Shown: piece after piece, positions 18,340-27,752 of the stretch
Position numbering within the stretch: position 1 is the first letter of the stretch
Layout of the letters: the number at the start of each line of letters is the position of its first letter
Source: Bacteroidota bacterium
GTDB lineage: Bacteria > Bacteroidota > Bacteroidia > AKYH767-A > OLB10
Reading direction: 5' to 3'
Length of the DNA: 64,000 nucleotides
NCBI GenBank assembly: GCA_016717325.1
Contig: JADKFV010000002.1
Span: 248,001 to 312,000 of the forward strand
The notes under the pieces: generated by a model
Databases searched by the model: none
Seen by the model: only the letters and a program-made list of their open reading frames with translations
Told to the model about the DNA's origin: nothing
Made by a program: the position numbers and the translations under genes

Positions 18340-19506
18340 GTGAGCGAAGAAATAAAATTATATGCAGCACATTTTGCAGAAATTTATGATGGCAAAACTC
18401 CGCGGTTTTTTAAAAGTCCCGGGCGCATAAACCTTGCCGGTGAACATACCGATTACAATCTTGGCAAAGTTTTACCTATTGCCATAAATCATCATTTACT
18501 TATTGCAATATCACCCAATGGAAAAAATAGTAGCCGCATTTATAGCAGGAAATTTGATGAAATGATTTCTATTGAGCATGCGGAGTTATTTTCAACAGCC
18601 AATCATTGGGCTAATTATGTAAAAGGAATTATAAGCACCATGCAAAGTGTTATCCATTCCGAAATTCCAAATTTCGATTTATCTATATATGGCGCTTTGC
18701 CTGTGGGTGCAGGTTTGTCGTCATCGGCAGCATTAACTTCCGGAATTGGTTTTGCTTTGAATACCGTTTTCGATTTGAAAATAGATTTATTGCAAATGGC
18801 AAAATTGTGCATGCAAACAGAACATGATTTTGCCAATGTAAAATGTGGTTTGCTCGATCCGGTGGCATGCTTGTTTGCCAAAAAAAATCACCTCCTTGTT
18901 TTTGATTGCTTTGATTATTCAACCCAAAATATTCCATTCAATTTTGAAGGTTATAAGATTCTCCTTATCGATAGTATGGTGCGCCACAATCTTGCACAAT
19001 CACAACATTTAAATGAGTGCTACGATGATTGTTACAAGGCTGCGAGTGCGGTGAATAAATATGTTGCGCCTGCAAATAGTTTGCGTGATGTAAAAATGGA
19101 ACAGCTCGATACTGTTGAAAATATGATTAATAAAGCTTCATTCAACAGAGCAAAATACATAATAAATGAAATGAATCGATTTGATATGTGCCTGCATGCT
19201 GCCCAACAAAATGATTTGGACACATTTGGTAAAAGCATGTTTCAAACCCATCACGAACTTGACTCACTGTATAAAATAAGCTGCCCCGAATTAAATTTTA
19301 TAATCGAACAATGCAAACAGAATAAAAATATTGCCGGAGCAAAAATGACCGGTGGCGGCCTTGGCGGATGTGTGATTGCAATTGCAAAAAATGATGCTGT
19401 GCAAAACTTTATTGATGAAATGCAAAATGCGTTTTACGCAAAATTTGATTTGCAATGCAACATTTATACTTTGCAAAGTGACGATGGAGTGGGGGAGGTG
19501 GTTTAA
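18340..19506 (+). CDS. galK: Galactokinase
   Basis: Phosphorylates α-D-galactose with ATP to galactose-1-phosphate, the first committed Leloir step. The 388 aa contain the galactokinase signature SPGRINLAGEHTDYNLG (about residue 25), the GHMP ATP-binding motif LPVGAGLSSSAALTSG (about 117-132) and the third GHMP motif MTGGGLGGCVIAI (about 337). The start is GTG at 18340; no upstream in-frame ATG exists. Length and motifs are normal. No galactose-1-phosphate uridylyltransferase or mutarotase gene is in the window, so the rest of the pathway must be elsewhere. Confidence 0.95.
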   Translation: MSEEIKLYAAHFAEIYDGKTPRFFKSPGRINLAGEHTDYNLGKVLPIAINHHLLIAISPNGKNSSRIYSRKFDEMISIEHAELFSTANHWANYVKGIISTMQSVIHSEIPNFDLSIYGALPVGAGLSSSAALTSGIGFALNTVFDLKIDLLQMAKLCMQTEHDFANVKCGLLDPVACLFAKKNHLLVFDCFDYSTQNIPFNFEGYKILLIDSMVRHNLAQSQHLNECYDDCYKAASAVNKYVAPANSLRDVKMEQLDTVENMINKASFNRAKYIINEMNRFDMCLHAAQQNDLDTFGKSMFQTHHELDSLYKISCPELNFIIEQCKQNKNIAGAKMTGGGLGGCVIAIAKNDAVQNFIDEMQNAFYAKFDLQCNIYTLQSDDGVGEVV

Positions 19507-19577
19507 TGTGTTAAGTTATTAATGACCTTTTATTTTAGCTTGATTTTTTTGCAATCACCTTTGGAGAAAAATATTCT

Positions 19578-19686
19578 CCCGCAGATAACACAGATTTTCG
19601 CAGATGGAATACCGCAGATTTTTTTTAAACTTATGAATTTATCTGCGAGAATCAGCGGTGAATTTTATCTGCGGAAATCTGCAGGA
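19578..19686. repeat. Interspersed palindromic repeat of CGCAGAT / ATCTGCG type
   Basis: CCGCAGATAACACAGATTT and TCGCAGATGG on the left face ATCTGCGAGAATCAGCGG and ATCTGCGGAAATCTGCAGG on the right, forming an extended imperfect inverted repeat between galK and the next, convergent gene. From memory, this sequence family occurs in many copies between genes in Bacteroidota and some other phyla. It could act as a bidirectional terminator here. Confidence 0.6.
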
Positions 19687-19698
19687 AAAATAACTGTT

Positions 19699-20085
19699 TT
19701 ACTCCTCTATTTTTAACTCCACTTTATTCTCAACAGCCTTTTCAAACTCCTCTACATTGCAGTAGCGAATAGCCTTACCGTTACTAAAAAAAACAAACAC
19801 TGTTGACTGCAATTTATTTTCTGTTGCTAATTTTTTTATTTCTAAAAGTTTGTCTTCTGTTTTTACAAACACAAAATTAAAAAGCATAGGATTTAATTTT
19901 GCACCCATAACATCTTCCATAGTGTGGTTGGTTTTTGTTGTGAAAATATACACGGTGTGCATATTCATAATGGGCAAATTGCAGGCTTGGGCTTTTGCTT
20001 TTTGTGTTGCTTGTAGCGATACAAAAAGGAGAATTAAGAGGAGAAGACTTTTTCCTGTTTTGATGGATTTCGATTTGTTTAGCAT
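19699..20085 (-). CDS. Small secreted protein of unknown function
   Basis: Protein of 128 aa with a clear signal peptide (SLLLLILLFVSLQATQKAKAQ). The mature part (about 95 aa) has alternating β/α segments (TVYIFTTKTNH, FNFVFVKTEDKLLEIKKLA, STVFVFFSNGKAIRYC) loosely reminiscent of a thioredoxin-like fold, but no CxxC motif is present and I do not recognise the family. Transcribed convergently to galK, separated from it by an interspersed palindromic repeat. Confidence 0.6.
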   Translation of the reverse strand: MLNKSKSIKTGKSLLLLILLFVSLQATQKAKAQACNLPIMNMHTVYIFTTKTNHTMEDVMGAKLNPMLFNFVFVKTEDKLLEIKKLATENKLQSTVFVFFSNGKAIRYCNVEEFEKAVENKVELKIEE

Positions 20086-20099
20086 ATTATTTTGTTTTA

Positions 20100-20368
20100 A
20101 TAAATTTTATTAATCTTAAATGCGAACATGCTGAAACAGCCCGCCACTGCGCCATGCATCCCCAACCCCCACTGGGGCAATGCCATTTTGGAGTTAAACT
20201 TAAATTTTTCTTTTCATCAAATATAGGCTTTAAAATACCTTTGTCATATCAAAATAATCTTGCACCCTTTTAACTCCCAATTTTCCAAACTCTTGAACCC
20301 TTGAACTTTCAAAACAGTTCGAGAATACTCACTGCAAGCTCTTCAAAACTTTCTCAACTTTACAACTT
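20100..20368. other. Intergenic stretch with GC-rich and low-complexity repeats
   Basis: Contains a GC-rich block around 20155-20190 (CCCCAACCCCCACTGGGGC, partly palindromic) and a degenerate low-complexity run at about 20280-20385 (repeated CAACTTTAC / CTTTCAAAAC words) that reaches the 3' end of the next gene. No gene seen. Confidence 0.5.
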
Positions 20369-21872
20369 TCACAACTTTACTACCTTCTCCGTAAATATAC
20401 TCCTTCCATCATACACCATCACAAAATAAATCCCCCTATTCAAATATCGCAAATCCAAGTCTGTTTTCTCTCTCACTATTTTTTGTTGCAAAACCTCCTT
20501 ACCCATCACATCAAATATTTTCAACTCCCAGTTTTCATTTTTAAAATCAACAATGCTTATGGTAACAGAATTTAAAACGGATTGGTTTTGACGATAAACC
20601 CTGCATTTAATCCCCCTTGCAGGGGTTGGGGGGTTTCGGGCGTGCCCACCCACTGCAAAGTATCACAAGGACTACTGATCAGTCGCCCCAAACTATAATT
20701 TGGATTATTGGGCAAGTCAGCATACACCCTTTTTCCTCCAAGATTAAAACTAAATGGTTGAAAATTGCTGCCTTACCAATACTATCGGGATAATTTATTA
20801 CCCCTAAATTTTCGTTGTATTGATTGCGTACGCTATCAGGGTAGGGGTATGCAGGAAAGCCCCAATTATACCAACTTGCCATATATATTTATTGTCAGGT
20901 GCTTTACGCAAGCGCCAAATAAATTAGGATTACGTTGTTCATATAAAGTATCGCAACTTGCAGGAATATCTGTGGCAAATAAATTAAATTGCAATAAACG
21001 TGAAGTGTCTTTTGGAAATACATTCCACAATTTTGTTGCATAAAACAAACTATCATTTGGCGAGTAAGCCCTTCCCAAAACCATCTATCAATGTTTGTAC
21101 TTTGTTCAGGAAAAATCAATTTTTCGTTTCCAAAAATTCCTGTACATCTATCAAAATCATACTCCGCCATAAAACCATTATAATTTATAAGAACCATTTT
21201 ATCACCTTTATTATTGAAAATTATTTTTTGAAAAGTGCCATCAGTTGCATTATTAAAATCAGTAGTTGTGTAGTTAGAAAACCCACTTGTATCTAATTTA
21301 AACACATAAAAACGATTATGCTTTTGTCACCATAATTGATGGCTTTATTATTATCCACCAATCTCACCATTGCCATGTTGAATAGCTTGTGTACAATCTC
21401 CCATTTCTATATTAATTAATGGTTGATCGCGTATAATTACTGTTCCTCATCCCTTGTTTTGAGCCATGTCTATTATTGCATAATAAAAGCCTTTTGGCGT
21501 AATTGTACCAGAATATAATAAATAATATTGAGAATCGATTTTTGGAGATGGAACAATTACTATTTGATTATAAAAACCAACACCAAATAAATTGTTCCCA
21601 TTATTAATAGTATCAAAATTGAAATTGTAGAACATAGGTTGAATTAGTATTGCCATCCATAACGTTAAATGAATAAAGTTTTAAGTTGCCATTTGTATCG
21701 GCAATGCTTGAACAACTACCTCTACCATCCATAGTTGAAAATATTGGAGTAGCAATGATTTGATTATTAAAATCAACTCCGGCCGAATCACCAAAAACCC
21801 AAACATTGTTTTGCTTTTGTGCCTTATTATATTATAAGAAAGCGAAATTAAAATAATCAAATAAAATTTCAT
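20369..21872 (-). pseudogene. T9SS type A cargo protein (β-propeller type), many frameshifts
   Basis: Read across three frames this is one secreted protein of a common Bacteroidota family. In order on the minus strand: signal MKFYLIILISLSYN; QNNVWVFGDSAGVDFNN and SCSSIADTNGNLKLYSF; CTQAIQHGNG and DWWIIIK (family motif HANGRDWW); FKLDTSGFSN, FDRCTGIFGN and AYSPNDSLFYATKLW (propeller-like repeats); SPCDTLQWVG; then a type A sorting domain (WELKIFDVMGKEVLQQ, LNRGIYFVMVYDG, FTEKVVKL). At least six frame changes occur in 1.5 kb, so no intact product can be made from the sequence as given. A GC-rich block interrupts the linker before the sorting domain. Either a decayed gene or a badly resolved stretch of assembly. 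Confidence 0.75.
20598..20655. repeat. GC-rich palindrome-like block inside the T9SS pseudogene
   Basis: CCCCCTTGCAGGGGTTGGGGGG and nearby CGGGCGTGCCC stand out against the surrounding AT-rich coding sequence and encode a Pro/Thr/Gly stretch (GTPETPQPLQGGLN) between the propeller and the sorting domain. It resembles interspersed GC-rich elements found between Bacteroidota genes. Confidence 0.5.
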
Positions 21873-21924
21873 TGTTTATAAAAAAGAGGTAGTGATAAAA
21901 TATCATACCTCTATATATAAAAAA

Positions 21925-24900
21925 TTATTTGATTATAATTAATTTTTCTGTTTGCTTAATTGCATCGCCTTCAAAAAATTTTGATTTGATAAAAGCCACC
22001 ACAAAAATCTTTCAAATTGATTTATATTTTTTTCAAGGCAAAGTCTTTGTTAAAAGCAACCTGCCTGTTCCATCAAAATATTTATTATATATTATGTATA
22101 TATCATTATTGCTTTTTATGGAAACAAAGTCATTTGTGGGATTCGGAAAAAATTTTATACACAGAATTTTGTTTTGTTAAGATGCCACCAATCGCATTAA
22201 GCGGTCTTACTTTCCTCAAAGGTGGCAAAATATCAATTACATCTAAATGTAAAATTGAGCGCGCCCAATAAACAGCTTCACCACCGTAAAACGGATGAGT
22301 GTATGCTATTTGCGTAAGCTGTTCTACAAGACTTACGTCAGGTATTAAAGTATCGGCAATATAGAGTAAGAAATAATTTAGCACAAAGTGTTTAAATTCT
22401 TCTATTTGGTTTTGATGTTGCAATAACTGCAATTTAGCGGCCGCTTCGCTTAGGTTATGCATCAGTAATGCACTATTGATTTCATAAAATTTTCCTATGT
22501 TACTTGCTTCAAGTATTGCGAGATATTCCAAATATGCTTGGTCGCTGGTATCAGCCAATTCAAGCATACAACTATCGCGATTGCCTGCACGGTAATATGC
22601 CTCGTCATCAAGATAATTAAAATAGGTAGAGTCAGGGTCGTTGTATGTAGAATCGTTTACGGTGTTTCCAAATTCATCGTATCGCAATGCGGCATCTAAA
22701 ATAATTCCAGGTGGTATGCATCCATCAATTGTTCCAGAAGCATTTAGAATTAAAACAACATTTGGTAAACAATTAATGGTAGCTGGACATGGTGTAAACT
22801 CGGCACTAACATTAGGGTCAACATACCAAATGATAGGAAATTGTGTATTATTAATAACTCTATGAGAAGGCGAGCCAGGATTAATATCCTCCCATTTATT
22901 ATTCCAACTTTCGTCTGTAGTACCTTGGTCGCTTACTTGGGTATTGGCAAGAGCGAGGTCTATATTTGTGCCATGGTAGCATTGTTTCATAAAATTGCAG
23001 TATAGTTTGGTAAAACGACAATCGCCTTGCATATTAATGCCTGCACCACCATTTATAATTTTGTTTTCTACCAAAGTATTAGTAATAGAATTTTCGGTTG
23101 CGCATCTTAATAGCATAACGCACATTGCGTATTAAATTATCTTCAACATTTATAGTCACAAGATTAGATAAAAAATTCTGCACATCAATTCCACTTCTAC
23201 CATAAGCTGTAGGGTCTAACAATCCATTTGGTTTATGTTGTTGTTCATTATTTTTGCAGTTGTTGCATCTCGCAGATTATCTACACGAATGCCTATTCCA
23301 CCTAATGGTGTTTTTGTAATAGAATTGTTGTTAATGTTTAGCGTGTTGGCAGTTGTAGTGCCGTTTACATTAAGTGCAAATATACTTGTAATGCAATTAT
23401 CAAAATTGTTGTACAGGGCATCAAGAGTGATGCGGCTTAATTTACCCGCAGAGGCAAAAATGCCGTTATCGCAATTGGAGAAGGTGTTGGATTTTGTGAG
23501 GTCACCAATATTTACTGTGGGTAAAGCACTGCCCGCAGTTGCATTAATTGCTGCACATGTTAAAAGTTTTGTCCATGAGGGTATTGCATTGGTTGCATAT
23601 TGCGTTTTGCCAATGTTAGTAAATGTATTGTTGTAACAATTAAAAGTAGAACCATCAGCATTTATACCAAGCAAGTTTCGGTTAAATGTGTTTTTATCGG
23701 TAGCATTTGGTCCGCCAATTTCGAGGGCAGTAACATTATTCAATCGTATGTGGTGTGCAGGGGCAATGCCTGCGTATGGTGCTTTGGTAAGTGGTCCAGC
23801 GGCATTTGTAAATGTATTGCCGGTTATTTTGCTTGTACTATAGCTACCTGCATCCAAAAACAAATCGGTATTGTTGCCGTTAAATGTGTTGTTGGTAATA
23901 TCAATAATACCGTTATTTTTATTGTGTACTGCTTCTATTGCATCTTCAATGGTTGAGTTAGTAATATTTACCGTACCACCATTATTAATAATGCCTTGCC
24001 ACATATCGCCACAGGCGCTTATATTACAATTTGTAATATTAAGCGTACATCCAGAGTTCACAATAATGCTTGATGACGAATTAAGGCAAAATAAATTGAG
24101 GGCGGTAAGGTTGAGCGTAGTGTTATTGCTGATAGTTGTTACACCTAAATCCCATCGTGTTGGAGCTGAAATAGCTATTGTTAGTCCGTTATTGTATGTT
24201 GATGCAAGCTGCTGTGCATCAGTCAAAGTTTTCGTACCGGAAGCGGTACAACCATAAAAATCGGAAACCGTCACAACATATGTGCCGTTACTTAAATTAT
24301 TAAACAAGCCCGATGTTTGGTAAGGCCCACTGTTTGTGGCTTGATTCACCCATATGAATTGGAAAGGCGCATACCCTGTAGCTGTACAATTGATGATGCC
24401 TGTGGTTCCATTGCATGCCGGTTGAGAAACGGCCAGGCTGAGTGTTGGGTTCGAATTTGCAATGGTTACAGAGGCCGAAATTGTACTAATACAGCCACCA
24501 CCGAATGAACTAACAGTTACAGTATACGTACCCGCACCTAGTCCAGTTGCAGATGCAGTTGTTTGCGAATTGCTCCAAGCGTAATTTAAGTTTGTATTTG
24601 GCGGTGACAATAGTGCGGTGGCTGTGCCATTTGTGGCAAGGCTGCAAACCGCAGCAGGGGCTGCTATAGTAAGAACCGGAGTTGTTATAGTTATGGAACC
24701 ACTTGAACTACAACTAGACAAGATATTGTTAACTGTAACAGTATACGTACCTGCTGCAAGGTTAGCAACTCCGGCTGTAGTAGCGCCATTGCTCCACGTA
24801 TAGGTATTGTTTCCAGACCATATTGCAGGTGGCACAGCAGTGGCCTGTCCATTGGTATTGCCAGGGCAACTTATATTTGTAACCCTGTAAAAGTTAGTGC

Positions 24901-27321
24901 AGAGGCATTCCACCGCCAGGCACCAAGGCCACGTACACAACAATAAATTTGTTCGTTACATATCGTATTTCCTTTGCAAGTCATAAACTTTATAGCCTTG
25001 TTGGGCAGTTGTCCTGTGATTTCAGTCCAATTATTATCTATGTTGCCATTAGAAGTATTATATGTACCACGGTAAATGTGACTTCTTTCAGCAATGGAAT
25101 TGGTTTTCTTCTTTACTGTTGAAACATAAATTGTCCCTAAATCTTTATCGATACATATACCTGTTATACCATGATCGGCATTGTCCAGCGCATCAAAGTG
25201 TAAATCCTTAAAAATATTAGAAAGATTTGCCGGTACAATATCTATTTCATTATATGTGTAAGTTGTACTACTGTTAGTATAAAAATAAGTTTCTTTTAAA
25301 TTTTCTATGTTAGTAATCGAAGTGCTGCTTTTAGGTCCGCATCCTACTATTATTTTGTAATCATTTGTGTTGTAAGGCATTATGGCTAATCTTAAAGGCA
25401 CTTGATTAGTGTTTGATATTGTATTAGTAGTTTTCACAGACGGTCCAGTCAAATCTATCCTAACAATTTCAAATTTGGGATTTTTCTTTCTGATGACATA
25501 CAACATATTGTCATTTACACCAACAACTGCATCTTGTAATTCTTCATTGTTCCCATTCCAAAATTCCATAGGTGGACCCCAAGAGGTACCATTAAGTTTA
25601 TGTATACGGGCACTACCACCCGCAGGTTCGTTTACTAATAGATATTTGTCGGTGCCTACAAAAAATATTTTTTGTGGGTCGCCACATATAGCATCGCCTT
25701 CCCTTTTCCAGTCATTTGAGTTGTTACGTTTTACAACAAATCCATATCCTTTTTTGCTCGCAAAGCCACTCCCCATTCCTGCCCAGATATCACCGGATTG
25801 ATCATCGGTAATAAAAAAGCAATCGCTCAATGGTAAATTTTTATCTAATGTTCCTACACAGTTTGGATAACTGAAATTGCCTGATAAATCTACATTGCTG
25901 CAGGAAGAATTTGTTGCCTTATCAATCGGTTGATAAAAATCTGTATTTTGATTGGAATAGAACATCAACCTGTCGGCTTGTGCAATCCAAGTGACACCGG
26001 CCGCATCATGATAAACTGCTTTTGCTGCATAGTTAACATAACCCATATTTTTATATGAGTCGGCACAAGCACCATTGTTTCCAACTCCGTTTCGCGAGTA
26101 TATTTGTTGCCAAGCAACATTTAGTGGAGTTATGTTTGTTATTGGGTTTTTAGTAATAAATATATTACCCGATTTACCTATCAATAGTTTGTTGTCTGTA
26201 GTTATTAAAGCACTGTTTATGTTACCACAAGGTTTGGCGTTATTCCATCCCCAATCGTTACTACCTGTATAAGTATTAAGCACGCGCCAGTTTCCGGTAG
26301 GCACTCCACTTCCATTGTCTTCAGAATAAAAAACTCCCACATAATGATTGTCATATGTTTGTTCTTCATTTAATAAAACCCAACCAGGATTAGTTCCGTT
26401 CAATTGCAATAGTCTTGTAAAAGAATATGAAGCATAATCGTTTGCGTAATCTTTTGTAGTAACGGTGTTTGAACTATTTTCATCTTCTCCAATTAAATGT
26501 GTTATCAGGTTATTCGTCCAAGCTTTAGTTGAAGAATTGTACTCCCACAAGCCTTGGTCATATAGTGTTACTAAATAGAAGTCTGACGTTCCTTCACGTG
26601 TTATACTTGTTACTTTGTAGTTTGTTCCTACGTTATTTGGACCAGCTATTTGTGCGCCATAAATTGTACTTGCTATTTGGGTCTGAGTAAACTGAAAGAG
26701 ACCAGTTTCAGTACCCAGTAAAAAGATATCATATACAGGACTTTCATCAACAAACATACAATAAACATCTTGGTCACCACTTAGTCCATCCAATTGGTAC
26801 CCTGCAGTAGTTACGGTTGTTGCAGACCCGTTCCATGTGAATTCGTACAAATCGGCAATGGTAGTATTGTTTTTATTGTTATTAGGTTCATCTTGTATTC
26901 TGGTGCTACCAGTGGTCGCAAATATTGTATGTGAACCTCCAAGTGTAGTCCCAATAACATGAATGTCGCTCACCCAAGCATCGGGCATATCCCATAATTT
27001 TTGAACGCTTGCATTGGTGTTGGCCATATCTACAATATCAATACCGCCTCTGTTTCCTACGAATAAAATATTAGGGTATGACGGTTGATTCACAAATTTA
27101 TTTACGAACCGAAAAAGCTCATTATTACTTATATAAGTATAATCGTATTGCAGTGGGTTACTAATATCTGCTGCATTAATATTGGGAGCGCGCCATACAC
27201 CGCTAACATCGGAACCTACATATAAATCTTCGAGACCTGTATACGGATTATTATAAAGGAACACTGCCCGCTCTTGGCCGCCTGCGCCCGGCCCCAGTTG
27301 TGTCCATTGTGCATTTGCCAT
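21925..27321 (-). pseudogene. Large T9SS cargo: β-propeller + SprB-like repeats + β-helix + sorting domain, frameshifted
   Basis: One roughly 1,800-aa surface protein split over several frames. From 27321: WTQLGPGAGGQERAVFLYNN and YVGSDVSGVWRAPN begin a ~790-aa BNR/propeller-like part (to about 24880). In the next frame three SprB-like repeats follow (YTWSNGATTAGVANLAAGTY), then an Asn-rich right-handed β-helix (ITNCNISACGDMWQGIINNGG). A third frame holds VENKIINGGAGINMQGDC and an acidic helical part. A type A sorting domain (KIFPNPTNDFVSI ... QTEKLIIIK, stop 21925-21927) ends it. Breaks lie near 24885, 23220, 23100, 22145 and more than one in 21950-22060. The ATG at 27321 lies within the signal peptide (KLLLLFLIISNMANAQ), whose upstream part runs into a heptamer repeat tract, so the true start is probably further upstream. 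Confidence 0.75.
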
Positions 27322-27361
27322 GTTGCTAATAATTAAAAAGAGAAGGAGGAGTTTGTGATGA

Positions 27362-27436
27362 GTTTGAAGTTTGAAGTTTGAAGTTTGAAGTTTGAAGTTT
27401 GAAGTTTGAAGTTTGAAGTTTGAAGTTTGAAGTTTG
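27362..27436. repeat. Heptanucleotide microsatellite (GTTTGAA)10 at the 5' end of a T9SS gene
   Basis: Ten perfect tandem copies of GTTTGAA (27362-27431) plus a partial copy. On the minus strand they are read as NFKLQTS repeats in all three frames without a stop. An ATG upstream (27458, MKNQINETN) reads through the tract, but with ten copies it is out of frame with the signal peptide and large T9SS protein downstream; adding one unit or removing two would bring them in frame. Confidence 0.9.
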
Positions 27437-27581
27437 TTTCGTTAATTTGATTTTTCATAAATTTAATTTTTTTTAATGTTACAAATACTATAGTTACTTT
27501 TATTTCTGAACAAAATTTTCTGTACAACTATTGCATAAAGAGTTACATTTTTCGAAAAGCAATGTTGTATTTTTTTAGTGC

Positions 27582-27601
27582 TCCCGACACTTCGGTCGGG
27601 A
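27582..27601 (-). terminator. Strong hairpin downstream of the glycine-rich T9SS gene
   Basis: TCCCGAC (27582-27588) pairs with GTCGGGA (27595-27601) around a 6-nt loop. On the minus strand an A/T-rich stretch follows, about 150 nt after the stop of the 27753-30209 gene. A second weak hairpin (ATGCC...GGCAT) overlaps it at 27601-27624. The rest of 27437-27752 is AT-rich without a gene. Confidence 0.55.
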
Positions 27602-27752
27602 TGCCAAAAAAAATTATTGGCATGTAAATGTATAAAGGAAAATGGATTGAGCAAGAAAAATTTTTGAACTTGATTTGCATGTGCTTTTTTGTGATGCGAC
27701 AACACTAACCAAAGGCGGCAATTTGTTATTACCAAACAACCCAAAAACCAAC

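Noticed and set aside
27333..27527. 64-codon minus-strand frame containing NFKLQTS repeats
   Set aside because: It is the heptamer microsatellite read as protein; more sensibly the out-of-frame start of the T9SS gene behind it than a separate gene.
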